Below, piece after piece: positions 46,356 to 58,201 of a DNA stretch of 64,000 nt (positions are counted from its first letter, which is position 1; every line of letters starts with the position of its first letter). The position numbers and the translations under genes are program-made. The stretch is from the NCBI GenBank assembly GCA_015501605.1, contig JADNRZ010000005.1:248001-312000 (forward strand), read 5' to 3'. The notes below the pieces were generated by a model. The model searched no databases. It saw only the letters and a program-made list of their open reading frames with translations, and was not told the DNA's origin. This DNA comes from Panaeolus papilionaceus. Lineage: Eukaryota > Basidiomycota > Agaricomycetes > Agaricales.

Positions 46356-47595
46356 TCAAGCAAGATAAAGACGCTGAGAAGCACAGGTTTTGTCAGAATG
46401 AGCCGGGCAAGTCAATCTGTGAATAGCTAGACTTACGACTCGAGTCACCCCATCAGCAGCACTCAGATTTGGGTTACTGGTGAGGTAATAAAACCTAAGA
46501 CCAGGTCCGTTGCTGAGGTAGAAGTAGGCATTCAACACAGCGCTATTAGGGTTGACCCACACAGCTAAGGACGAGTTACATGTCAACACGAAATTGGAGA
46601 TATAGTTTAATCGAGTTACCAGTGAGTTCCTTGGTGACAGGGTCAAACTTGAATATGTGGGTTTCTGTCGACTGGAGGAGACGTTATTCAGGAATGAGCT
46701 CACGGCGACCGAGAAGGACGGTGTAACATACCCCGCTTCCCGCTGAATGGCCAACCACAGACGCAGGAGATCCGGCAGCGACTACGGTTAGATGAGGGTA
46801 AACTTTAGCACAGAGACGAGTAGACTTGAAGAGGAAACGTACCTGCGTTTGACCTGACGAAGCCGTTCACAGTTGTGCTTGACCTGCAGCAAAACTTTTA
46901 TTAGACTCCAACCTGAGATTGCCAATAAGATACATACGGTCCTGACAAGGCAGAGCCCTGAACACCTAGCCAAGGCCAGTTACCTGAATCCTGCGAAGGA
47001 AGTGATCAGGCTTATGTCAGGAGCAACACAAATACAACGTACCGCAATGGCCACACCAAGAACTGTGCTGGAAGAGGAGTAGGACAGCGACACCGGTAAA
47101 GCATCACCGATTCCAGGCGTCATCCTGATTCTGTTCATGGGAGGTTGATAGTCCATTTAGTCCCTATGTGTTCTTGAGAGCAATATCAAGCGTCAAAGTT
47201 ACCTGCCAGTGCTTGTCGTTTTACTGATCCACCCAATGCTTGACCCAGTCTGGTCTCTGGTGACGATCACACCGGAGTACCTGGATAATTCAAACCATAT
47301 GAATGAGTAATTGAAGCAAGTGAGGCGAATCTTGTACGAACGAGACAGGAGAGGCTTGAGGATCCCGCGCCCTGATTCTTGAAGCATCGAAACGACGGGT
47401 TGGGCTCATAGGGTTAAGACCAGCTGCCATTCGTCGGGCATTAGTGCTATACTCTACCTCCGACGATTTGGCAAGGGAAGAGCGCGACGGGGACCGTTTA
47501 GAAGCCATGGAGTACGCAGGCTTCGCGCTGACGCCATACAACTGGAAGGCAAGGAGGAATAAGAGGATAGCTTTGAAGGCTTTGCTGGAGAACAT
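46356..47595 (-). CDS. Secreted protein of a basidiomycete-specific family
   Basis: Nine small exons (47595-47342, 47280-47203, 47130-47043, 46990-46938, 46883-46843, 46781-46732, 46671-46620, 46564-46437, 46373-46356) encode 253 residues. Residues 1-24 are a signal peptide (AFKAILLFLLAFQLYGVSA). A basic, Ser-rich propeptide-like stretch (RSPSRSSLAKSSEVEYSTNARR) covers up to about 80. The conserved part reads YSGVIVTRDQTGSSIGWISK, then GNWPWLGVQGSALSGP, THIFKFDPVTKELTAVWVNP and FYYLTSNPNLSAADGVTRV. The pattern fits secreted mushroom proteins of unknown function that I recall only loosely. All nine splice sites are GT-AG and the phases fit. The last exon is 18 nt and adds RLYLA and the stop. 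Confidence 0.75.
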
Positions 47596-48437
47596 GGTGA
47601 ATCCTGAACAAGGGGCTCAACGGCAGCAACAACGAAGAAACAATTGCTGGCAGGATGACATAGTTTAAATACAAAGTTATCCAGGGCCGTCTGTTTGGGG
47701 CAAAGAAACAACCTTTCTCCTGTTGTTCATTGATCGTTCCTCGCGATTTTATTACTTACCAATCATTTAATGAATTCACTGCCCTGCATCACTGATTGCC
47801 CATTGTATTATCCGCACACGACACGACGCAAAGACAGACGCGAAACGGACCCGCAATGATATGCATGTTGGCCTCACGGCGGTCTACCATGACAGTTGGA
47901 ACCTTGGGTGCATAGGCGAAAGTTATGCAAGTCGATATGCCTTCATGTTCATCCCAGGTGCATAAATTGCCGATTGGTGTCTTTTGAGGAAAAGATAATT
48001 GGATGTGCAGCAATACTGCTTCATTTACTTTCGACGACGTGTCAATGAAATTTGCGCGCGAGTAAGATGTGTCAATTCAAATTTGAAGCAATTCGGGAGA
48101 CGCACCTCCTCAACCTTGTTTAACGAACGTAGCTGAGATGAAGGATACTTATAACACTGAGGAACATGGGCTCCAAAAATATATCGAAGGATAGAGTAAA
48201 CAATATTCTAACAGTATCCTTTTTCTAAGCATAGGTTGTTGCGATTGCACAGTCTGACTTGTACGTAGTGATCGTCGTTCGGGGTGAAGAATGGTCACCG
48301 GTCACTGTCGGAGTTGCACTTCAGTTACATAAGGCTGCCATCACACAAAAGCAAAGCAACTCGCGACTTTGACCTATGTATTCACCACCACCACCATTAC
48401 CCAGCGCCCAGCTCCCAATTTTGTGCAGTTATTATGA
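47596..48437. other. Promoter side of the secreted-protein gene
   Basis: No further gene was found. Short frames at 47789-48013 and 48284-48526 have no recognised content; the latter overlaps the inverted repeat. Confidence 0.4.
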
Positions 48438-48566
48438 CTATGACGGTAAATTTTGTCGGATATTCGAAGGACGTATGGTTGAGAGACTTGCGCACGCTCG
48501 GGTCTCAGGGCGTGACAATTAACTGAAACGTAGGTCGAACACTGTATGCAATTCAGGGTCGATCAC
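48438..48566 (+). repeat. Left arm of a large inverted repeat
   Basis: It begins CTATGACGGTAA and contains TCGGATATTCGAAGGAC and CAGGGTCGAT. It is an imperfect inverted copy of 48740-48866. The outer 50 bp are most similar, and the match fades and recovers inward. The whole structure spans about 430 bp with a centre of about 170 bp. It could be a miniature inverted-repeat element or an inverted duplication. No terminal target-site duplication was confirmed by eye. Confidence 0.7.
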
Positions 48567-48739
48567 ATCACCCCTGGCTTGATAAGTCGTCGCTCACCTG
48601 TCGAAAGAAATACATACATACATGGAATAAATATCAAAAAACTGCAGCGTATAAATTTTCAGTGTCTTGTATAAATATTTCAAATAACCGAATAAATCAT
48701 GAGGTCTCAAAGGGTTACGTCAAATATGTAGTATTGTCT

Positions 48740-48866
48740 GCAATCGACCCTGGATTGAGTACAATCTGAAGTTCACGTTGTATAAACATGTCACGATCAG
48801 AGACCCGAACGTATGCAAGTCACTCAAACATATGTCCTTCGAATATCCGACGAAATTACCGTCATA
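48740..48866 (-). repeat. Right arm of a large inverted repeat
   Basis: Reverse-complement partner of the left arm. It contains ATCGACCCTGGATT near the centre and GTCCTTCGAATATCCGA near the outer end. Confidence 0.7.
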
Positions 48867-49595
48867 TGTTTACTTCGCCAAGTGGGTCCGTCGTTGAAAT
48901 TTTCGATAGGGGTACACGGAGCCACTAGGTGCCTTGACCCACTGATCCTGAACGTATGGATGCAGAATGGAGATTACTTTTATCCGTCGCATGGCTCACC
49001 TCGATCAGAGTCTATTTGCCTAACGATAGAGCAGGATTCAGCGTCTTCGATCCTGAGCATCTGACCATGAGCTACAATACCTTATCTGTCCTATTTGTTG
49101 CGACTTGGCCGGGCCCTCACTTGAACGAGCGGTGTATTTGCAACATGAGCCGTTATGTATGTGCATCGACTTCGTGCTGAATCACAGATACTTAACCTCG
49201 CTGGTGGTCTGTATAACTTGAAGGTCAAACGGTCTTCGCGATTTACAGCCCTAGATGTTCTAGAAGACTTCTACGAGATGGCCACCATATTCTTGGCTGA
49301 CGGCCTGAAACGGGTGACGCATTGACGATGAAACCTTCTAAGATACCGTGAAGATCTTCGCGGCGAAAAGATTCTGTATCGTCACTATAAGTGTCGTTGA
49401 GCAAGGCAAAAGGTCATAAACCACCCTCTCTACTAAGCCCGTTAACCAGGCCCTTCGGACATTTTCCTGTCAACCTCTGAATCAGGAGTTTTTGGAACCT
49501 TGTACTGACTGTGCGCTGGAATTGGGGAGCATTCCTTGTATACTATAGTAAAATTATGAATCATTTTAAGTGATAATTGAATTTAGCCAGCTACA
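48867..49595. other. Spacer beyond the inverted repeat
   Basis: No supported gene. It includes the 3' side of the first lectin gene. Confidence 0.4.
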
Positions 49596-50027
49596 TTAAC
49601 TAATAATGACATCGCAGCCAATGCGCTCGCCTGAACCTACACAATTGATAGAAATGACTCGGCCCCTGCTGCTTGTAACGCTGTACTCCGTCAGTTGCTT
49701 CTCTCGTTGGGCCGCCTCTGCTGTTCCCGCTTTGTAGTACTCTGGGTGGAGAAAGACATCTGTTTGGTGAGGCCTCAAATCAGGTTGGATATTGATCCAA
49801 GGTTTGTCGTTGTGGAAGCCTAGCGCTAAGAGGAATATTTCGTTGTCGTCGTCGCTCGCAAAGCGCAGAGTCCCAGAGTTGCCACTCCCAGCCATGGTGA
49901 GGATGTGTAGCCCTCCATTGCCAGCCCAGCTTCCACCGTTCGCGTTGTTCCAAATGCCCTTTTCAATAGCTTGGAAGAATGTACTTGTGTCGGGCTGGAA
50001 AACGCGGGTTGTGATTTTGTATGACAT
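49596..50027 (-). CDS. Fungal fruit-body lectin (ABL/XCL family), copy 1
   Basis: An intronless 143-residue protein, the usual length for the Agaricus bisporus lectin family (PF07367). These are cytosolic sugar-binding sandwich proteins of fruit bodies, thought to act in defence against grazers. There is no signal peptide, as expected. Landmarks: ITTRVFQ near the start, then ANGGSW, MAGSGNSGTLRF, FHNDKPW, LHPEYY, REKQLTEY and a C-terminal CDVIIS. Compared with the sugar sites known for ABL (numbering from memory), Ala29, Ser48, Gly49 and Asn73 line up, but the GlcNAc-site Asp79 is Asn79 here, next to Ile80. That site may therefore be altered. It faces copy 2 across a 1.17-kb shared upstream region. 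Confidence 0.93.
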   Translation of the reverse strand: MSYKITTRVFQPDTSTFFQAIEKGIWNNANGGSWAGNGGLHILTMAGSGNSGTLRFASDDDNEIFLLALGFHNDKPWINIQPDLRPHQTDVFLHPEYYKAGTAEAAQREKQLTEYSVTSSRGRVISINCVGSGERIGCDVIIS

Positions 50028-51194
50028 ACTAACATGGCTTGGTTTAGTAAACCAATTTCATGCTGCAGGGGAAGAAGATATACATATGACTGTGTTTTTG
50101 GTCAGCTGTTTCTGCAAAAATTGGACTTTGGTGGCAGAAGGTAGATGATGGGGCACAGACAGGACGTCGCTTGGAATGCTGCCTATTGTTGGTTCGAGCC
50201 TTTATGCATCAGCTATGCTTCGCTTGATTTATGAGAGCTATTATTATTATTCTCCAGCCGCTGGACGCGGCTTCTTGATATAGTGCGGAAACGAGGCGCT
50301 TATAATTCGCGCTAGCGCCGTCTTTTACGTCAGTCTCCCTAGGAATCCCGTTCGAGCTCCTCATCTTAAATGACTGCGGTTCTGGGTTATTGCCACCTTC
50401 CCATTGCCACTTCTTCCATTAATTGTCCCATTTGAGGCCGCGCTTTTGCATCTGAAATATCCTGGACCTGAGGGGATTGATTATCGTCGTCCCTTTTACC
50501 CAAGTAGGAAAGTTTACCAGGGCAATAGCAATCGACTTCTACTCCCTTCACTGGGGACATCGAGCGTTATTCCAGATATACGCTTGGTACTAACCGCCTG
50601 TAAGTATTCTCCACCAATGAGCTGGGGTGGCCGTGGATATAATTGTGCTTGAGCGGCTGGCCCACAGGAGCACGACAATGTTCGTCTCCTGGCGCGTGCT
50701 TCGCAAAGCCCACACCATATCTGTATCTTTAATGCGTCGTGAGCCAGGTAATTAACAAAGCTGAGGAAGTAGAAGTGGTGCGATCGAAGTATAAATTCAA
50801 CGACTAAGAGATACTCTTGAATAGCGGTGAAACGTACAATGGCATGAGGCGGGACTACAGAATCTCGAAGACATGTCATCAAGAATTGCCTTTATGCATC
50901 ATAAAAGCTTCACTTTCACGCTACATGCCAAAGAAGTCCGATCGAGAGCCCAGCCGCAACAGAGCCAAAACGGTTGGCAACGATCCTCTCGAAGAGAAAT
51001 ATAAATCACAAAGGAAATTTTTCAGACTCGAAGCGACCTCCTTCATAAATAAGCAAGTCCAATCTTAACTAATTGAATCAGACAACATTCATTTGTGCCA
51101 GCCTACATAAATTGAAGCAAAATCGAAATGTATGTGACTAGTACCCACTCATCAGTTGACTTCAAAGCTCACCGCCTATCGACTCTTCGTTAGC
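50028..51194. promoter_or_regulatory. Shared upstream region of two divergent lectin genes
   Basis: 1.17 kb between the start codons of the two lectins. It contains no recognisable gene; frames at 50404-50882 are featureless. A bidirectional promoter is plausible but no specific site was identified. Confidence 0.45.
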
Positions 51195-51623
51195 ATGTCC
51201 TATCAAATTTCTACTCGTGTTTACCAATCCAATACCAACGCCTATTTCACCGTGGCTGAGAAGACAGTTTGGGGCTACGCCAACGGCGGACGATGGACAG
51301 AATCTAACGGCGCGCACGTCCTGACAATTGGCGGGAGCGGGACCTCTGGCACTCTCCGTATCCTTTCCGACAGCGAAGCGTTCCTCGTGGCGCTGGGGGT
51401 ACACAACTACAAGCCTTGGACAGACATTCAGCCCAACTTGAACAGCTCTCAAACTGGTGTTGTCCTCCATCCTGAGTACTACAGGGCAGGAACAAGCAGC
51501 TCCGCACAACGCCGGAAGCAGCTCATCGAGTATGGTGTGGAAAACGATCACGGTCGTTCGATTTCGATCAAGTGCACTGGTTCTGGAAGCCAGACTATCG
51601 CCTGCAACGTTATTATTGTCTAG
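51195..51623 (+). CDS. Fungal fruit-body lectin (ABL/XCL family), copy 2
   Basis: An intronless 142-residue protein of the same family as copy 1: about half identical, with the same landmarks (ISTRVYQ, YANGGRW, IGGSGTSGTLRI, VHNYKPW, LHPEYY, RRKQLIEY, ACNVIIV). Residues at both known ABL sugar sites are kept: Ala29, Ser48, Gly49 and Asn71 for the T-antigen site; Asp77, Ile78 and Tyr113 for the GlcNAc site (two lower than in copy 1 because of a 2-residue gap). An upstream in-frame ATG at 51156 would add 13 residues with no signal peptide; the family start at 51195 is preferred. Expected to be cytosolic and fruit-body expressed. Confidence 0.94.
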   Translation: MSYQISTRVYQSNTNAYFTVAEKTVWGYANGGRWTESNGAHVLTIGGSGTSGTLRILSDSEAFLVALGVHNYKPWTDIQPNLNSSQTGVVLHPEYYRAGTSSSAQRRKQLIEYGVENDHGRSISIKCTGSGSQTIACNVIIV

Positions 51624-54258
51624 GTTGGTGTACTTAGCACAGAACCTTTTGCTCGTGCTCATTTTTCTACCATTTTTCAGGGGTTTACAGTGGGGCTGCC
51701 TCGAGAATTGTGAGGTGGTGGCCAATAAATTTATATCTCACAGTACGGTAAATAATCAGGCTGCATTCGACATGTACCTACGAGCAATTCGAAGAGCGTC
51801 CCTCTCATGATTCGTCCAACTTCCCTTTAAATCTTGGCTAATTTAGTCCCATCCTTGCTTCTAAGCGCTCCCGAGAAAATGTCGAAGATGGAATCGCTGT
51901 GGACTCAGGCTGAATGATAAAACTTGACCACGACTCTGGGATCAATACACGCATGCAAATCGAAGCCACGAACAAGTGCGACCTTCGAAGTTCATCTCCG
52001 CCGATTGTGCTGAAGGCCAAACCAACACATTATACAATACCCATGCGGAGAGTCTTGGCGGTGTGATTCGAATGTGTCACCATTATCACTCAATTCACTC
52101 AATCGGCGGGCGTCTCAGGCTGACTCTACGTTTGCCACTTGATAAATCTCGCACCAAATGTATCCCAAACTCTTGGAAGAGCCCATAGGTATCTGAGGTG
52201 AGGCACCTTGTAAACAAAACGTCGTTGATAATTTGGACGTATGTGAATCGTGTGACTCGCTATCTTTCGGCCTGAGAATTCAGGTCTGGTACATAACTGC
52301 GACAGGACAAAATTACATTTGAAGATGCGAACCAACATAGAAAAAAACCCTTGTTACTATTCGAGGTCGTGCAGCAGCATCATGATACCCAGTCCATGTA
52401 GAAATGCATTGAGCTCGGGTTAGTTCAGATCTAGAATCCCAATTAGTAATAAGCGCCTCGCTTCAGGACGGCGTCATTCATTCCTAATTGGTCGATGCTA
52501 GGAGGGTGACAGCAGGTGTCCAAGGCGCCAGCAGTGCTTAGCCACAAGCAGGAACCATGGAAGGTATCCAAGATTTATATTTCTTGTGGCCTTCCAGAAG
52601 CAGGGTAACTTGTCTTATCGTTCCTTAGAACCATAAACCAGCAGGTAACAGTACTCGTGCCTCAACTTGAGTTTGGCTTCACAACTACGTAAGCCCGACA
52701 GCCTGTTCTGTTTCCCCCCGGAAGATATTCTGATGTGCTACAATCATTCGGAGAACAGCCGAGGAAGGGTATTTGAAGGAGTCAGTCATGCCGCACAGCT
52801 GCCAGAGGTTGGCGAGGTTTCTTCACGCCCTAGAATGACTTTTTACTGCTCGATTAATAAAGAATTTGTTGAAGAGCAAGTGAACAAAATATGGTGAGTC
52901 GTATGCCGTCGTTGTATCGGCGAGTGGTACCAGGTGGGACGTTGGATAATTTGACAAGGTTTCAGGTTTCTCGACTCCACTCACGTCCAGGTCGATGCTT
53001 TATCTCTCACAAACTGTCCTCAACACTCATCAGAGACCGTGGATGTAATTGATTGATATCTCGGTCTCCCCATATGCCCCCGGAGTCGGTGGGCAACCTA
53101 CAGCGTGTGACGGCCCAGACTGCTATATTTCCTGAGAGACTTCCCCCGAGCGAAATTATGTTCGCCTGGTCATTCGTAATCTTCAAAACCTTCCTCCCGG
53201 TAGCATAAGTGGTCCATCAACTTCAACAGCCGTTTCCGTCCGAATGCTACAGCATTCCTGACAATTAAACTCGTTTGTCGTGCATATCATGAATCTCACT
53301 ACTAATGCTAACTAACTGCTAACGTACCAATCTGACGACACCGGTCCTTAAAGTTTACCGGTTTTTGTCACTCATACCCATCTAATAACTGGGGTTGAAT
53401 ACCTGAACCATGACTGGACCTGCCCTTGATATTGAATGTGAAAATATTGCAAAAGATCACATCTTCGTTTTAGGCCAAACCTCATATGCGGCCGCCACAC
53501 TTGGCAATACATATATTGTGCGATGTGCATGAACAAATGAGCCAGAATGATATCGACACGCATGTGGGCGAATCCGACCCACACAGATCTGATATATCCG
53601 CTCAAAATCAGTGTACGTACGTACAGGTCAAAGTTTACAAAGACCACTCCAGACCGACGACAAAGAAAGTCATAGACTGGTGAATACAAGCAAACAAGCA
53701 ATTGTACCCGAAAAGGTGCCACCGTTGTGTATCGCCCATGATTTGTGGAACGATTCCGTGGGTGTCGAGGTCTCGTCAAGTGGACAACTGCAAATGCTGT
53801 TCTCGACAAGTGGCTTTTCCGATCATTTTTGAGCCAGGGTTACGAAAAGTTACAAGAGACTGTGTCGTCGAAGGAAAAACTGCCATATTCATTGGGCCCT
53901 GTGATTACCTGGATTACTCCCGCTACCTATCCACGAACATCAATCGAATATACGGTTGCAGTGAGTCTGTTAATTTATGGTAATACAGTGGGAGGTGGTG
54001 ATATCCTCGTGTTGCGGATGGGATGCACACACGGAGTGGCAACTCAAAGCAAACTAGAAATATCGAGTCTATCTGCACTGACTCCAACACAAGATTGACA
54101 GAGGCTGGAGTCCCATGTTGCCTGACATGTCAACTGTCTATACTTACTGTCAAATTTCTTCGCGTGTTTGCCATGTGTGGCATGTAGTAAGTAACACAGG
54201 TTCTTTGGAGCATCAAGCTATGTTTATAACGTTAGCGTACAGAAAAAAAAGGATATAA
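51624..54258. other. Spacer between lectin copy 2 and VPS16
   Basis: About 2.6 kb. Overlapping frames on both strands at 53372-54098 are the longest, but show no recognisable domain and no consistent splice structure. Nothing is called. Confidence 0.4.
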
Positions 54259-57200
54259 CTACTTCATCCCTGAAGCGATCAGATCCAATTCCCTTGCTAT
54301 CATGGAATTGGGGCATCTTTTTCTCAATTCACTGTTGGGTGATACTCACCGTCGGTATGAGGTTCTTAAAATAGCAAAGAGAGGGACTCACTCGAGCTTT
54401 GCTTTATCATTACGTTCCTTGCATTCTTTACCCGCTAGGCGCCATTCGCCGCATTCGACATACAAATCTGCCCGTTTGGGAGAATCGCACTTGGCAACAT
54501 AAGCGACGGCTTCCTTTGGAAATCCTTTCTCCACGAGGTGACGAACGAAAGGTTCATAACCAATCGGACTTCGTTTCGATTTGGAGAAAGTATCAAGACT
54601 TTCGAAATCCCGGGATTCAGTGAGGGCATAGAGCTTCAGATACCAAAACCTTTGGGGAAAAAGTTGATGATGAGAAACTGAATGTGATACGAAGGGTCGG
54701 GATCGTCGCCCACCGTTTGTCAGACACTTTGAAGTCTGATTTGATCTTGTCAGCCCGCTTTGACAACCCATTCAAGATGCAGGTTTTTATCGTTTCGTTT
54801 ATACTTAGACCAAAAAATTTGACTTTGTGATCTGCTTCGGACTCCAATTGCTGTTGGTATGTTAGCAACCTAACGCTCTCGTCCATCATCTACGAACACG
54901 TTAATCGTCATGAAACAGAGGTCAAGGTGATTTTACCTTGGCCTCAAATGTGCGGTCCTTATCCTCCGAGAAAAACTTCTGAGCTGTCTTCACGGAGGAA
55001 ATTTTCGAAGGTTGGTCCTTGTACGGCTGTGAGCATCAAACCGAGGATATAACAAGTTTAAGGAGATCTTACTGTCATTCGGGATGCTTCCTCGAGTGAG
55101 AGGACGGCACTTTCAACACGCCTATCATCGGAGTAATAGAAATCGCGTAGCATTTCTCGGTTCTGTTCCCGGGCATACACCTCTAACAATTTGCTAGCTG
55201 GTGCTAGGGCCTGACCTCCATCTTCGAGGAGCCGGAAGAAAGTCCCAAGGGGAAGGCGTTTATACAGGTGCAGCAAAACATGATATACTAGTTCCGTGAT
55301 AAGAGCATGCCCGATTGATGTTTGAGGAATAAAAAGACAAACCGAGATCACTATCACCACTGTCGACAGCCTTAACGAGAGCAAGTTTGTCTTCTTTCAT
55401 CTCCAGAAGCAAAGGTACCTGATCTGATCCCTTGGATTCATGGTCGAGTAGCTAGTTTTTTATTGGATAAGATACGCTGTTCAAAGAAAAAGAGAGTATA
55501 CATACCTTGGTCGCGAGTCCAGCTCTTCCAACCTCCCATGCCTTCTTTGCAATTTCAGCATAGCTGACATCAGAACCACCCAGTTCCTCGAACTTTTCAA
55601 CGATCATACGGCATATCTCGTCATCTGCTGTTAGCTCGGCGTCTTTGCCAGTCCCCGTCGTTGTGGGCCGTGTACGCAATATCTTTGCACAAGCCCAATG
55701 TTTAAGCACAGGGTCAGGCTTCAGGGACAGGTAGTTAGAGATACGGAGGGCTAGGAGATGGAGATTTCGAGACGTTAAGCGAGTGACGAGATGAGAAGGC
55801 GATGCATAGTTGTATCTAGGAAGTGTTAGTTTTTATGGCCCTACAAGCGAAAAAAAAAAAAAAAACTTACTGGCTGTAGGTCAACGGGATTCCAACCTCA
55901 TAATACCGTACGGCATTCAAAACCTTCAAAGTCTGACCCATGTTGACAAAGTCTGTAGGGTTATGAAAATCAAGGAAACCCCGACCAAATTTAGCAGCCT
56001 GTAAAATACGATGAGACGGAAAGCCAAACGCCACAACAAATTAATGACTCGCATCGAGAAGCTTCCTCTGCCATTGCACGTCCCATTCATGGCCCGCCGC
56101 TTCAATACATTCATCCACGGCTTTGCCAAGGTCGGGCCGTATGCTGCGGATATTTTCGTCAGCTTTTGGTGACTTATTTGAAAAGCTCTCCCAAGCGTCA
56201 TATAGTATGGCCGACGCAGTCGTTGACCCTGGCTTGAAGATTGATAGAGTTGAAACTACCAAATATTAGTATAAACATCCAAAACGAGTGATATTGCGGT
56301 ACCTGGTACTTTCTGTATTAAATCGCAGCTTTCCAGGCTTATGACTCTGACACCATCAGGTTCCGTGACAGCAAAAGGAACTCCCTGATAAAAATACCTG
56401 TCGAAGAAATAAGGGATATCCCGTCGTGCATTTTAGACTTTTAGGACAACTTACTGTAGCACGTCGCCAAAGGGTCCGACAAGGGCAACCAAAGAGTCCC
56501 AGGTGACCAGAATGGCGTCGTTACCACACCACTCTACCTGAAGTACCTGACCAATGGCACCGACGACATTTGACGTTTCAAATTCAGCCATACTTCGCTG
56601 GAAGTCGGCAGAAACAACCCAAAGTGTGCCATTGAATGTGAGGAGTGCAAGGGCCTTCCCATTTGGCGAAGGTGAAACATGAGTAAATGGGCCCCTTGAG
56701 AGACGCTGGTCTACAGATTCCAAGTTGTCAACAGTGTGTATTGTAGAATCTACCGATAGAAGAACTTCGATATGTCGAGATATATTCAGGTCCGGGGGGA
56801 TGATCGCCCATGAGCTTGGGGGTTCAGACAGACCTATACTTAGTTACTAAAGGTAAATAAGCATTCCCAGAGCAGAAAAAAGCTACTGACCAGGATTGGC
56901 TAGGGTCATTGGGCGTCCCCCCTCCCAACCTTTGACTTCCAACAACGTGAGTCCACTTGTCAATGCAACTAGACCGTTGTCATGAATCTTCACGTCTATT
57001 ACGCCTACTTCTGATGCTTCACTTCCCAAGGAGTACTGCTTATAGTCTCCTTGTAGATCGTAAATTCGATAAACGCCTTCTTCGTTGAGGACAACCAATC
57101 TCTCATCAAGTGTCCAACCAAACTTGATGATTCTGCCTTGATCCCACTGTGTAACTGTCTGTCAGGAATTCAGCCAGTTAAATGCCAAGGAAGGAATCCA

Positions 57201-57513
57201 CACTGAGAATAACAAGACTCTCCCCCGCTGGTGAGTATATTTGAATCTGGGATCGGGTGGTGGGTGGTGGCCTTCCCTGTCCCAGCGCTAACACCTTGGT
57301 ATGATCCCGCATAAGAGCTATTAACGCTCAATTAGTGGTCATGAGAGCTACTGGTGGGTCCCTTCTCTCACCGATCGGCCCTCCATACTTGCATCCAGCG
57401 ATAAAGTAATCATCGAGTTCGGGCAGCTTGTCTGGTATTGAATAACATTGCTGCCTCCTGTAGAATACGTTGCCCTCTTGCATTGCCTGCCATGAAGAAG
57501 TCGGATGTTCCAT
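54259..57513 (-). CDS. VPS16: Vacuolar protein sorting-associated protein 16
   Basis: Fourteen exons (57513-57372, 57317-57204, 57154-56891, 56833-56455, 56397-56303, 56255-56053, 55998-55871, 55815-55506, 55451-55343, 55287-55073, 55026-54937, 54889-54714, 54649-54392, 54331-54259) encode 851 residues, the usual size. VPS16 is a core subunit of the HOPS and CORVET tethering complexes; it binds VPS33 and drives endosome/vacuole fusion. The N-terminal propeller part is seen from [20 protein letters not shown] and [13 protein letters not shown] to about residue 400. The helical C-terminal part includes [31 protein letters not shown] and [19 protein letters not shown], and ends [19 protein letters not shown]. 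The sixth intron (56052-55999) needs a GC donor (gcgagt), since GT alternatives give a stop. The seventh has a long T-run before its acceptor. Housekeeping gene with no damage. Confidence 0.95.
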
Positions 57514-58201
57514 AGCAGTATAATACCAAAATACACGTCGTAATTGGTTTCAGAATGTGTTCAGTATGGTAGTAAGCAGTGGAAGCCCAATGAGTTGAGA
57601 CCACCTCAAGTAAGTAAGGGTTCACTGACAAGAAAGCGACCTTAGGTCCCTTTTCAGAAGTTTCCGATGTTCCCACATGGATTGTATCCACAGCCTGCCT
57701 GACGCTGACCGCCACTATGAGTATAAGCATATACTTATCCCTCTGTCTATTTCTGCTCAATTTGAAACCTTGAATACACCAATTGAGGTAAAAAGGAGAG
57801 TTATGTAGGACTTCGCGTTGGTAGAAGTATTAAATAGAATTGGTAACCTGCCAATTCTTTTCTTTTGCCTTCAATCCACCAGAAGCTAACTACATAATAC
57901 AGATTGCTACGAGGTCTCCTGTTTCCGTTTAAAGTACATACGCTATGTAATTTCTGGAACCCGCGAGCTCAAAAGAGGTACTAATTAAGAACGAAAGTGG
58001 GTGGGGGGTAACGCCGGAAGACAAAATGGTAGGCGTAATATAATGGTACAGGGGTGTTGAGCTTGAAAGCAGTGACGACGATAAAAATATATGTAAGTGA
58101 GTGATGACTAGTTAGTTGTAGTGACTGTGGTTAGCGTCCGGATTATAATCATAACACCATGTCCGAATAAAATAGAGAATAAAAAATGGGGCATCGTTCT
58201 T
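57514..58201. other. Spacer between VPS16 and the arrestin-like gene
   Basis: About 690 bp with the VPS16 promoter and the arrestin 3' region. No gene was found. Confidence 0.45.

Noticed and set aside
53372..54098. Frames of 117-145 codons on both strands
   Set aside because: No domain, no splice logic, and both strands are equally open.
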